Shown here one piece after another: positions 7,891-16,011 of a stretch of DNA of 34,374 nt. This stretch comes from a bacterium (lineage in GTDB: Bacteria; Zixibacteria; MSB-5A5; CAIYYT01). Numbering within the stretch: position 1 is the first letter of the stretch; every line of letters starts with the position of its first letter. The position numbers were made by a program, and so were the translations under genes. The notes below the pieces were generated by a model. That model searched no databases. It worked only from the letters and a program-made list of their open reading frames with translations, and was not told where the DNA came from. The stretch covers positions 1-34,374 of the forward strand of contig JADJGC010000012.1 of NCBI GenBank assembly GCA_016708315.1, written 5' to 3'.

Positions 7891-8880
7891 ATGAAGAAGA
7901 TGATCTTACCGGGCATATTCGGATTAGTCGTTCTGATCGCGTTGATCCAGACTATTGTGGATGAGCCGTTCAAGCTCGCGTTTTCGAGCACGGTTTCGAT
8001 TATCGTCTCAGTTATACTTCTTTTGGCGCTTGTTGGAGTCCTTGTACTGACCGTTCGCGGTCATATGATCGAACGCCGCACCGTTTTTGTGTTCATTGGC
8101 GTCGCGCTGATGCTTCCCTTTTTCATGACACTGGCACTGGAGATTAAGGTCTCGCCTGAAGTGCAGAAAATCTACGATGCCTTAGAAAAACTCCCGCCGG
8201 GTTCAAAAGTACTCGCTGCCTTTGACTATGATCCACCGTCAGCACCGGAACTTCAGCCGATGGCGGATGCCTTCATGGCGTATGCATTCAAGCACGATCT
8301 AAAGGTTATCATCATGGGTCTTTGGCCCCAAGGTCCACAGCAAGCCAATATGGCAGTGCGGCGGGCACTCGAAGAGCCGGAAGTTATCGCCAAGAATCCA
8401 GTTTATGGTACTGACTACGTCAATTTGGGATTCCAATCAGGCAATGAGTTCGTAATTCAGAGTATGGGCGGCGCGTTCCGTACCATGTTCCCGCGCGACA
8501 TTTACAACACGCCGTACAGCGACGTTCCGTTGCTAAAGGGTGTGGAGAATTTCTCCAATATTGATTTTGTGATGAATTTCTCTGCTGGTTATCCCGGTAC
8601 GAAAGAATGGGTGCAGATCGCGGTCGATCGCTTTGGTGTCCAGGTTGGCGCCGGCAATACAGCCGTTCAAGCACCGGAGATGTATCCGTACCTCGCTGCC
8701 AAACAGCTCACCGGTCTTGCCGGGGGAATGGTTGGAGCTGCAGAGTTTGAGCTGGCTTCCAATGAAATCGGCAAGGCAGCCTCCGCGTTGTTGGCGCAGG
8801 TGTTCTCGCATGCAGTTGTCATCGCATTTATCATTATTGGCAATGTTGCATTCTTCCTGAGCAAGCGGAGGAAAGAGTAA
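7891..8880 (+). CDS. Module A, gene 3: membrane-anchored protein with conserved extracytoplasmic domain
   Basis: The 329-residue protein is intact, with unknown function. Three N-terminal helices (about residues 6-22, 33-55 and 63-83) precede a soluble domain of roughly 215 residues, then one C-terminal helix (HAVVIAFIIIGNVAFFL) and a basic tail SKRRKE. By the positive-inside rule the soluble domain faces outward. Signatures shared with copies B and C are LPPGSKVLAAFDYDP, YGTDYVNLGF, FRTMFPRDIYNTP, PGTKEWV and GGMVGAAEFE. The alternating strand/helix feel (KVLAAFDYD, LKVIIMGLW, NIDFVMNFS) suggests a Rossmann-like alpha/beta fold, but this is inference. It is the longest of the three paralogues because it has two more N-terminal helices than copy C. 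Confidence 0.85.
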   Translation: MKKMILPGIFGLVVLIALIQTIVDEPFKLAFSSTVSIIVSVILLLALVGVLVLTVRGHMIERRTVFVFIGVALMLPFFMTLALEIKVSPEVQKIYDALEKLPPGSKVLAAFDYDPPSAPELQPMADAFMAYAFKHDLKVIIMGLWPQGPQQANMAVRRALEEPEVIAKNPVYGTDYVNLGFQSGNEFVIQSMGGAFRTMFPRDIYNTPYSDVPLLKGVENFSNIDFVMNFSAGYPGTKEWVQIAVDRFGVQVGAGNTAVQAPEMYPYLAAKQLTGLAGGMVGAAEFELASNEIGKAASALLAQVFSHAVVIAFIIIGNVAFFLSKRRKE

Positions 8881-8895
8881 CCACTCGGATCGACT

Positions 8896-9558
8896 ATGGA
8901 ACAGACATTTACTGAAATCATAGGCATCTGGATTGCGGCGTTCTTGACGCTCGGGATCATCTCGTTCCTGTACAAGGATAATATCCTGTACAAGATCTGC
9001 GAGTCGATCTTTGTCGGTATCTCCGCGGGCTATTGGTTCATCACATATTTCTGGGACAATCTCTATCGCAAGTTCTACCTTGGTGTAAATCCCACCGATC
9101 CGACTCAGGACCCGCACTATTGGCTCTGGGGCGGATTCATTCTTGGTATGATGATGCTGACCCGACTTCTGGGTAACAAGACAAGTTGGATCGCCCGCTG
9201 GCCGCTTGCGTTTATTGTTGGAGCCACGGCCGGTCTAAAGCTGATGGTGTATTTCACGACCGATGCCATGGCACAGATTTACTCGAGTGTGATCGAGTTT
9301 ACCGGCGCTCTCTACGGCAACGACATCTGGGCAATCTGGGGCGCGATCGTACTCACTACCGGAACAGTCACCGGACTGATTTATTTCTACTTCTCGAAAG
9401 AGCATCGCGGCTGGTTTGGCGGCGCTGCGAAGGTGGGCACATGGTTCTTGATGATCACCTTCGGCGCGTCGTTTGGATACACGGTCATGAGCCGTATGTC
9501 ATTGTTAATCGGCCGCGTCGATTTCTTGTTGGCTGACTGGTTGAAGTTGATAAAGTAG
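8896..9558 (+). CDS. Module A, gene 4: six-helix membrane protein
   Basis: The 220-residue integral membrane protein has unknown function. Predicted helices are at about 8-26, 36-54, 80-95, 104-122, 145-168 and 181-203. Conserved elements shared by the three copies are an early FLYKDN-x-LYK motif, a second-helix FVGISAGYW, SWIARWPLAFIVGATAGL, the cytosolic-looking IYFYFSKEHRGWFGG, and the near-invariant TFGASFGYTVMSRMSLL. Only 15 bases separate it from gene 3 and five from the first gene of module B. The polar/charged FSKEH(R/K)G loop next to FGASFGYTVM is a likely functional site because it is the best-conserved segment. Confidence 0.85.
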   Translation: MEQTFTEIIGIWIAAFLTLGIISFLYKDNILYKICESIFVGISAGYWFITYFWDNLYRKFYLGVNPTDPTQDPHYWLWGGFILGMMMLTRLLGNKTSWIARWPLAFIVGATAGLKLMVYFTTDAMAQIYSSVIEFTGALYGNDIWAIWGAIVLTTGTVTGLIYFYFSKEHRGWFGGAAKVGTWFLMITFGASFGYTVMSRMSLLIGRVDFLLADWLKLIK

Positions 9559-9563
9559 CAATC

Positions 9564-10826
9564 ATGGTTTTAAACAGACTTTCTCAAGCCTGTCCCGCAA
9601 AAATTTCCTCACACTGTTAATAGCATTCTATCTCATTTGCATTCCAGCCATTTCAGTTGCCCAGGAATTACAGCCAGCCGATTCTACTGTGTTACAGACG
9701 CCAATCGAGACTCCAATTCCCGATCTTGGTGACATCACAGTCACCGCACACGACGCACCTGACGACAATGGCGACAGAATAATCGTGCAATGGGCAGATC
9801 CAGGTTATCAGAACACTGAGGAGTTCACCACATTCGAAATCTCAAGAAGTCTCTTTGGTTTGGACAGTTTTGCAGTCATAGGAAACGCCGCCTTTGGCGA
9901 TACCTCGTTCATGGATGAAAAGGCTGCGACCGGCGGACCAGTATTACTACAAGGTTTCAGCCGTGATTGGTGCTGAGCGCAAAGAATCAACAGCGTCAGC
10001 TCCGGCTTTCTCCGTCGTCCAGTGGTTTAACTGGGGCAAGATCTCCGTCGTCATCATCGGCCTGCTCGTCTGCAGCGCCGTTATCTATTTCATCGAAACC
10101 GCCAAGCGCGGAAAGAAATTGTTCCTGCGCCGGATCGCCGGCCTTGAGGCTATCGACGAAGCTGTCGGTCGCGCCACCGAAATGGGACGCCCGGTATTGT
10201 TCGTTGCCGGTACACAAGATATGGATGATGTGCAAACGCTGGCCGGCTTGACAATTCTTGGCCGTGTGTCGCGGACGATTGCACAGTATGATTCGCAGAT
10301 CAACATGCCGTGCCGCTCTTCACTCGTCATGACCGCCGGTCGCGAGATGATCAAAGAAGCTTATGCAATGGCCGGACGCCCTGATGCCTACTCCGATGAC
10401 ATGGTGCATTACACTACCGACGAGCAGTTCGGTTTCGTCGCCGCAGTCAATGGCATCATGGTACGCGAGAAACCGGCAACCTGTTTCTATCTCGGCGCAT
10501 TCTTCGCCGAATCGCTGATTCTTGCCGAAACCGGAAATTCAATTGATGCAATTCAGATCGCTGGTACAGCCATGCCGGCGCAATTGCCGTTCTTTGTCGC
10601 GGCCTGCGACTATACACTTATTGGCGAAGAGCTTTTTGCGGCGTCGGCATATTTGTCGAATGAACCGAAGCAGTTAGGCTCGCTCAAGGGTCAGGACCTT
10701 GGCAAAGTCGTCGCCATGGCTGCCATTGTGATTGGCGTGGTCGCTGTTACTGCGAGTGAAGCGTGGCAGATAGACTCAATGACGTGGCTTGCAGACCTTT
10801 TGCACCGTATGTTCGCGATTAGTTAG
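9564..10826 (+). CDS. Module B, gene 1: FN3-like/DUF6754-type membrane protein (frameshifted)
   Basis: Paralogue of the gene at 5981. A signal peptide (NFLTLLIAFYLICIPAISVAQ) is readable, but ATG 9564 is joined to it only if an indel in the TTTT run at 9568-9571 is corrected. The FN3-like domain begins AHDAPDDNGDRIIVQW. A second break near 9945 falls just before the QYYYKVSAV strand. From there the frame is open to 10826: membrane helix ISVVIIGLLVCSAVIYFI, then the conserved core with VGRATEMGRPVLFV, QDMDDVQTL, ILGRVSR, REKPAT, FAESLILAETGN and PFFVAACDYTLIGEELFAA, and a C-terminal helix. Length is about 420 residues, matching copy C. It is seven bases from gene 2 of the module. Function unknown. 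Confidence 0.8.
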
Positions 10827-10833
10827 GGAATTG

Positions 10834-11508
10834 ATGCGCAGACAAGTACCACTTTTCATAATCATCTGTGTAGGCTGGGTGCTGTTGTTCTCAGTCTTCA
10901 TTCCGCCAATGGAAAGCTGGGGCGAAGAGGCATCCCTCTTCTTCGACATCATCGCCGTATTCGCATTCTTCTTGGGTGGCGGCAATCTTATCCGCGTCCA
11001 CATGATGAAGGTGTCCCGCAAATCTGCAAGTTGGGGTTATTCCGTAGTTACCTTGGTTGGATTCTTAATGATGCTCTCTGTCGGCTTGTTCAAGATCGGC
11101 AATCCAATTGGTATCGGCGGATCAATCGATGCCAAGGGTTCCTGGTTTGAGTTGATGTTCACCTTTGTCATGTCACCGTTGCAGTCGACGATGTACTCGT
11201 TGTTAGCGTTTTTCGTAGCGTCGGCATCTTATCGCGCGTTTCGCGCCAAGAACACCGAAGCTACAATCTTACTCTTGGCTGCATTTGTCATCTTGCTTGG
11301 CCGAACCCCGCTCGGAATGGTGATGACTGCCTGGATTCCTGAATCATTCTCCATATTCCAGATTCCCAATATGGCGATCTGGATTATGAACTCGCCGAAC
11401 CTCGCCGGACAACGTGCCATCATGATTGGCATTGCACTTGGTGTTATTTCGATGTCACTCCGGTTGCTGCTTGGTATCGAGCGCGGATACCTTGGGCAGG
11501 AGAAATGA
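10834..11508 (+). CDS. Module B, gene 2: six-helix membrane protein
   Basis: The 224-residue protein is intact. I chose ATG 10834 (MRRQVPLFIIICVGW) over upstream starts because it aligns with MKREVPF and MKRQLPL in the paralogues and has TAGGGA just upstream. Six hydrophobic segments are visible. The signature STMYSLLAFFVASASYRAFR is followed by ILLLAAFVILLGRTPLG and the ending IGIALGVISMSLRLLLGIER. The stop overlaps the next start by four bases (ATGA), indicating translational coupling with gene 3. Unknown function. Confidence 0.87.
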   Translation: MRRQVPLFIIICVGWVLLFSVFIPPMESWGEEASLFFDIIAVFAFFLGGGNLIRVHMMKVSRKSASWGYSVVTLVGFLMMLSVGLFKIGNPIGIGGSIDAKGSWFELMFTFVMSPLQSTMYSLLAFFVASASYRAFRAKNTEATILLLAAFVILLGRTPLGMVMTAWIPESFSIFQIPNMAIWIMNSPNLAGQRAIMIGIALGVISMSLRLLLGIERGYLGQEK

Positions 11509-12422
11509 ACGTGGGATTTGTTGTATCTGCCATAGTTGTCGGCGGCGGCCTGCTTTGGATATTTATCAGATCGTTGCGTGGCAAAGATGTTGATCGACGC
11601 ATCGTGTTTGGATTCGTCGGAATCACCGTCGCCTTGGCGGTGCTATTCCAGTTGAAGTTTGGCGAAGTCGCTACACCAATCGTAAAGATACTTTTCGAGA
11701 AGATTGAGACTTTGCCGCCCGGCTCCAAGATCGTCATTTCCTTTGACTTCGACCCGGCGATGGCGCCTGAGGTTCTACCAATGGCAAACTCGTTTGCCCG
11801 CCACGCTCTGGCAAAAGGTCATCGAATCTACTTCTTCTCAATCTGGGCAACGGGCCAATCGCTTCTACAAGTCACACTCCACGATATTGTCGAGAAGGAA
11901 TTCCCTGATGCCGTTTATGGCATCGACTACGTCAACATGGGCTACAAGGCCGGCAACGAAGGCGTACTCAACGTCATCATCACCGATATCCGCAAAATGT
12001 ATCCCGGTGATGTCAACGGTACTTCACTTGATTCAATACCTATGATGAAAGACGTCCACTCCTTGAAAGACATGGACCTGCTCTTGTCAATTGGTGGCGG
12101 CAAACCCGGTGTCAAAGAATGGGTGTTGTTCGCCGGAGATCGCGGCAATATCCCCACCGGTGGCGGTGCAGCGGCAGTTTCGACACCATTGCTATATCCT
12201 TACTATCCAAAGCAATTGGTCGGCCTACTAGGCGGAACAAAGGGCGCCGCCGAGTATGAGGCTGAGCTTATCAAACGCCATCCGCGTTTTGCCAATATCA
12301 AGACACCGGCTCTTGACATGATGGGTCCGCAGACCATGGCGCACGTAGTCATAATCTCGTTCATAATTATTGGCAACGTGTCCTACTTCCGGTCGCGCAG
12401 GAAGCAGGCGAATAATGGCTAA
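11505..12422 (+). CDS. Module B, gene 3: membrane-anchored protein with extracytoplasmic domain
   Basis: The 305-residue protein is intact. Two N-terminal helices (about 3-21 and 33-50) flank a basic loop RSLRGKDVDRR, so the N-terminus is probably outside and the following soluble domain is outside too. Domain signatures match copies A and C: LPPGSKIVISFDFDP, YGIDYVNMGYKAGNE, SIPMMKDV, GKPGVKEWV and GGTKGAAEYE. The end is a helix HVVIISFIIIGNVSYF plus RSRRKQ. It has one helix fewer than copy A and one more than copy C, all lost from the N-terminal side. It overlaps gene 4 by eight bases. Confidence 0.86.
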   Translation: MNVGFVVSAIVVGGGLLWIFIRSLRGKDVDRRIVFGFVGITVALAVLFQLKFGEVATPIVKILFEKIETLPPGSKIVISFDFDPAMAPEVLPMANSFARHALAKGHRIYFFSIWATGQSLLQVTLHDIVEKEFPDAVYGIDYVNMGYKAGNEGVLNVIITDIRKMYPGDVNGTSLDSIPMMKDVHSLKDMDLLLSIGGGKPGVKEWVLFAGDRGNIPTGGGAAAVSTPLLYPYYPKQLVGLLGGTKGAAEYEAELIKRHPRFANIKTPALDMMGPQTMAHVVIISFIIIGNVSYFRSRRKQANNG

Positions 12423-13230
12423 CTCGACGAAAGCAATGCGATTGATCATGGCAGTTGTGGGACTGCTGTTCATCGTAAGTTGGATTCTGAAAACCCAGTA
12501 TGGTGACTCAGGCAGCAGCTGGATGGACATTCGGCAGGGCTTCCTTGTAACCTTGGCGGCATTCCTTACGCTTTCGATCTATTCGTTCTTGTACGGTGAT
12601 AACCCGCTCTACCGTTTCGCCGAGCACTTGTTTGTAGGTGTCTCAGCCGCCTATTGGATGTGCCAGGGCTTCTGGAGCACAATCGTAGGCAACGTTATTC
12701 CGCGTACCAGTGAGACCTTGGCGGCATATTTCCAAGTCCCATTCAAAGAGTATTCGTGGCAGTACATTGTGCCGGTCATATTGGGAATTATACTATTGAT
12801 GAGACTTGTCCCGAAACTTAGCTGGATCTCCCGCTGGCCTCTGGCTTTTATCATTGGTACAACTGCCGGCTTGAATTTGCCGCGATACCTCCAGTCCGAC
12901 TTCATCCAGCAGATGAACAACACCTTTATTCCGCTTTTACCCGATTGGCAGGGAATAGGGTACTTCTTCAGCTCATTCTCATTCTCAATGGAAGGTCAGT
13001 TTGTTCAAATTCTAACTAATGTCGTCATATTCGTCGGCGTTCTGTGCGGATTGATATATTTCTTCTTCTCCAAGGAGCACAAGGGTGCTTTCGGGGTTGC
13101 CTCGCGTCTCGGAATCTGGATTCTCATGGTGACCTTCGGTGCTTCCTTCGGATATACCGTGATGGGAAGAATTTCTTTGTTAGTTGGAAGAATTACCTTT
13201 TTGTTTCACGACTGGTTGAATATATTGTAG
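12415..13230 (+). CDS. Module B, gene 4: six-helix membrane protein
   Basis: Length is 271 residues from ATG 12415, which overlaps the end of gene 3. The longer upstream frame (from 12370) would overlap gene 3 by 53 bases and is less likely. The copy carries about 35 extra N-terminal residues including a first helix (MRLIMAVVGLLFIVSWIL) absent from copies A and C. The rest aligns: FLYGDNPLYRFAEHLFVGVSAAYW, SWISRWPLAFIIGTTAGL, IYFFFSKEHKGAFGVASRLG, TFGASFGYTVMGRISLLVGR. It is six bases from module C. Function unknown. Confidence 0.86.
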   Translation: MANSTKAMRLIMAVVGLLFIVSWILKTQYGDSGSSWMDIRQGFLVTLAAFLTLSIYSFLYGDNPLYRFAEHLFVGVSAAYWMCQGFWSTIVGNVIPRTSETLAAYFQVPFKEYSWQYIVPVILGIILLMRLVPKLSWISRWPLAFIIGTTAGLNLPRYLQSDFIQQMNNTFIPLLPDWQGIGYFFSSFSFSMEGQFVQILTNVVIFVGVLCGLIYFFFSKEHKGAFGVASRLGIWILMVTFGASFGYTVMGRISLLVGRITFLFHDWLNIL

Positions 13231-13236
13231 CACCTT

Positions 13237-14508
13237 ATGAACGACTTGAGACGAAACTTCACCAGCTTGAGATTCTTCAGAGTATTCATTGTCGCTATAT
13301 TTCTGGTTACAGTCCAATCGATATTTGCTCAATCAGATTCAGCTCAATTATTGATTAACAACGAGACCGCCTCGGCCCCAGCACCGATTCCACCCGCGCC
13401 GCCAACCAATATCCGCTTGGTGGATGCACCCAATGACAATGGACATGGCATTGAAGTCCGTTGGGATCTTTCGGTCGATGATGTCCCGGCTACTGATCGA
13501 GTAATGTATTACGAGATCTATCGCGCTGATTCGCACAATGCAGCCGACTCGCTCTGGGTTCTTCGCGGCAAAGCCCTCAAAGGCGCCACTCTTTACAAAG
13601 ACTCTGGCGAGCGCGAAGAAGACAGTCCGCTCTATTTCCCTAAGGACAAAGATTTTTACTATCGCGTCAGCGCGAATTCGCTCGATGCACAGTCGCAATC
13701 TGATATTGTCGGTCCTATGCGAGCCGAAGATAACTGGTTCAATTGGACTCGTACTTCGACCTTGATTTTTACGATTATCTTCTTCGTACTCACTTTGTAT
13801 TTCATCAATGTCGCCAAGAAGGGAATTCATCTCTATGTTCGGCCGCTTGCCGGCATCGAGGCCATCGACGAAGCCATTGGCCGCGCAACCGAAATGGGTA
13901 GACCAATCCTGTATGTGCTTGGGCTGGGTACGGCTTCCGATATCGCCACTATTGCTTCTTTCACTATCCTTGGTCGTGTAGCACGCCGCGTAGCGGAATA
14001 CCAAACCTCGATTCTTGTGCCGTGCTACGACCCGATCGTGATGACCGTTGCGCAGGAAACCGTCAAGACTGGTTATGCCGATGCAGCACGGCAAGATTCA
14101 TACATTGAAGATTCAGTTTATTTCGTCACGCAGTCACAATTCGCCTATGTCGCAGCAGTTAATGGCACGATGTTGCGCGAAAAGCCGGCGACGAACTTAT
14201 ATTTGGGCAAGTTCTATGCCGAGTCGCTGCTGCTTGCGGAAACCGGCGTCTTATCCGGTTCGATTCAGATTTCCGGAACTGATGAAATCGCTCAATTGCC
14301 GTTCTTTGTGGTCGCCTGCGATTACACGTTGATCGGTGAAGAGCTTTATGCCGCCAGCGCTTACCTTGGCCGCGAGCCTCTGTTGCTCGGTACTTTGAAA
14401 GCGCAGGATTGGTTCAAAGGTTTGGTCATTGTCGCGATTCTCGCCGGTCTCTTGACTCGGCTGATCGGATATAGTGACTACATTAAAAGATTTTTTGAGA
14501 TCAGCTAA
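13237..14508 (+). CDS. Module C, gene 1: signal peptide, FN3-like domain, TM helix, DUF6754-type domain
   Basis: This is the only intact copy of the first module gene (423 residues), so it defines the architecture. Residues 1-31 are a signal peptide ending SIFAQ. A Pro/Ala linker (47-57) leads to an FN3-like domain at about 58-160 that opens VDAPNDNGHGIEVRWDLS. A transmembrane helix lies at 173-192, the conserved core at about 197-390, and a second hydrophobic segment at 393-412. Core signatures are AIDEAIGRATEMGRP (209-223), ILGRVARRVAEY, DPIVMTVAQETV, REKPATNLYLG, FYAESLLLAETG and LPFFVVACDYTLIGEELYAA (354-373). From memory this core corresponds to Pfam DUF6754. I could not verify that. A sensor or adaptor role, with FN3 binding outside and the core signalling inside, is speculation. 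Confidence 0.88.
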   Translation: MNDLRRNFTSLRFFRVFIVAIFLVTVQSIFAQSDSAQLLINNETASAPAPIPPAPPTNIRLVDAPNDNGHGIEVRWDLSVDDVPATDRVMYYEIYRADSHNAADSLWVLRGKALKGATLYKDSGEREEDSPLYFPKDKDFYYRVSANSLDAQSQSDIVGPMRAEDNWFNWTRTSTLIFTIIFFVLTLYFINVAKKGIHLYVRPLAGIEAIDEAIGRATEMGRPILYVLGLGTASDIATIASFTILGRVARRVAEYQTSILVPCYDPIVMTVAQETVKTGYADAARQDSYIEDSVYFVTQSQFAYVAAVNGTMLREKPATNLYLGKFYAESLLLAETGVLSGSIQISGTDEIAQLPFFVVACDYTLIGEELYAASAYLGREPLLLGTLKAQDWFKGLVIVAILAGLLTRLIGYSDYIKRFFEIS

Positions 14509-14522
14509 GCGGGAGAAGATAC

Positions 14523-15146
14523 TTGAAACGCCAACTACCATTACTGCTTGTTTTTACATCGGGTATGCTGATGGTTGTGCAGTACTTCATTCCTGCCGAG
14601 ATCTCCGATAATGCCTACGAATACCTTCTCGACTGGACGGTTATCATCGGAATCTTTGCCCTCGCGCTCGGCATCTGGTCGCTGATCCGGGTTAGCGTCG
14701 AAAAGGTCCGCCGCAAAACCCCAGGCTACGGGTACACTTACGTCTCGCTGTTGGGTCTTGCCGTCATGGTCATCATCGGTCTTAACCCATGGGGAAAGGG
14801 CCTTGAAGATTACACGTTCAGTCACTTGTTTCGTTACACGATGATTCCGATCCAGTCGACCATGTTCAGCTTGCTGGCATTCTTTATCGCGTCAGCGGCC
14901 TATCGCGCGTTTCGCGCACGGTCAGTCATTTCGGCGGTGTTGTTGATTGCTGCTTTGGTAATGATGTTCCGAGTCATTCCGATGGGACAAGTCTCGATTT
15001 GGATTAATGAAACTGCCAATTGGCTCCTGTTGGTTCCGAACTTAGCGGCAAAGCGTGCTATTATCATAGGCGTCGGTTTGGGTATGGTCGCAACCGCCCT
15101 CAAGGTCGTGCTCGGTATAGAGCGCGCTTATCTGGGTAAGGACTGA
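14523..15146 (+). CDS. Module C, gene 2: six-helix membrane protein
   Basis: The 207-residue protein is intact. It begins at TTG 14523 after GGGAGAAG, chosen because M-K-R-Q-L-P aligns with both paralogues. Hydrophobic segments are near 6-24, 38-56 and 70-86, with three more C-terminal. The family signature STMFSLLAFFIASAAYRAFR is present, as is LLIAALVMMFRVIPMGQ. The ending IIGVGLGMVATALKVVLGIER matches copies A and B. The segment between helices 3 and 4 is shorter than in A and B. Ten bases separate it from gene 3. Confidence 0.86.
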   Translation: MKRQLPLLLVFTSGMLMVVQYFIPAEISDNAYEYLLDWTVIIGIFALALGIWSLIRVSVEKVRRKTPGYGYTYVSLLGLAVMVIIGLNPWGKGLEDYTFSHLFRYTMIPIQSTMFSLLAFFIASAAYRAFRARSVISAVLLIAALVMMFRVIPMGQVSIWINETANWLLLVPNLAAKRAIIIGVGLGMVATALKVVLGIERAYLGKD

Positions 15147-15156
15147 GGATATCACA

Positions 15157-16011
15157 GTGACTTTGTACGAACGTCTGTTACTGCTGGATCGCCGCTGGAT
15201 TTTTCTAGTTTTGGCAGTGGTCATAATTGTCGGCATGTTTGTCCCGATGAATATCCCTACGACGCCCGCATCCGAAGTCAAAGTCATATACGATTACGTC
15301 GAGTCCTTGAAAGAAGGCGACTACATTCTCGTCGCCATGGACTATGATCCCAACGCCATGGCCGAGTTGCATCCGGTCGCATACTCTGTGCTTGAGCAGG
15401 CTTTTGCTAAGAAGTTGAAAGTCATAACTTTGACGCTTTCGCAAAATGGCGCCGGCATGGTTGATGAGGCATTGGATAATGTCATTGACTCCACCAAAAT
15501 GTATCGCGGTATCACGCCGGAATACGGCAAGGACTTTGTCTTTCTTGGCTACCGCCCTTATTTCTCGCTCGTTATTCTGGGAATGGGTCAAAACTTCCGC
15601 GTCAATTTTTCATCCGACTATAACAACACACCACTCGACTCAATTCCGATGATGAAGGGCATTCAAAACTACGACGACGTCAAGTGCGTGATCAGCATCT
15701 CCGGTGGAAACGTCGCCGACGCCTGGGTCGCCAATGCCAACGGCCGCTACAACGTCAAGGTCGCCCTTGCGACCACTGGTGTTATGGCAGCCGACTATTA
15801 TCCTTATTATCAGTCCGAACAGATTTTTGGAATTATCGGCGGTATGAAGGGCGCTGCTGAGTACGAGTACTTGGCGCACAATCCTGGACCCGCCATCGAA
15901 GCGATGAAGGTTCAAATCTTCGCGCACATCGTCATCATCGCATTCATTGTTCTCGGTAATATCGGGTTCTTCATGGACCGTCGTGCCAAGAGGAAAGCAG
16001 GCAAGATTTGA
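15157..16011 (+). CDS. Module C, gene 3: membrane-anchored protein with extracytoplasmic domain
   Basis: The 284-residue protein starts at GTG 15157. Only one N-terminal helix remains (RRWIFLVLAVVIIVGMFV, about 12-30). It corresponds to the last of the three helices in copy A, including the preceding basic RR pair. The soluble domain keeps YILVAMDYDP, YGKDFVFLGY, FRVNF, NTPLDSIPMMKG and GGMKGAAEYE, but the middle (residues 90-115) diverges and the KEWV motif is replaced by DAWVAN. It ends with HIVIIAFIVLGNIGFFM and a basic tail. The stop overlaps the next start by one base (TGATG). Confidence 0.86.
   Translation: MTLYERLLLLDRRWIFLVLAVVIIVGMFVPMNIPTTPASEVKVIYDYVESLKEGDYILVAMDYDPNAMAELHPVAYSVLEQAFAKKLKVITLTLSQNGAGMVDEALDNVIDSTKMYRGITPEYGKDFVFLGYRPYFSLVILGMGQNFRVNFSSDYNNTPLDSIPMMKGIQNYDDVKCVISISGGNVADAWVANANGRYNVKVALATTGVMAADYYPYYQSEQIFGIIGGMKGAAEYEYLAHNPGPAIEAMKVQIFAHIVIIAFIVLGNIGFFMDRRAKRKAGKI

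Noticed and set aside
8533..9117. Minus-strand frame (194 codons) across module A genes 3 and 4
   Set aside because: It is antisense to two paralogue-supported genes, with no ribosome site or homology signal.
13348..14094. Minus-strand open frame (248 codons) opposite module C gene 1
   Set aside because: It is a shadow frame; the plus-strand protein is conserved in three paralogues, whereas the antisense frame is interrupted in the other copies.
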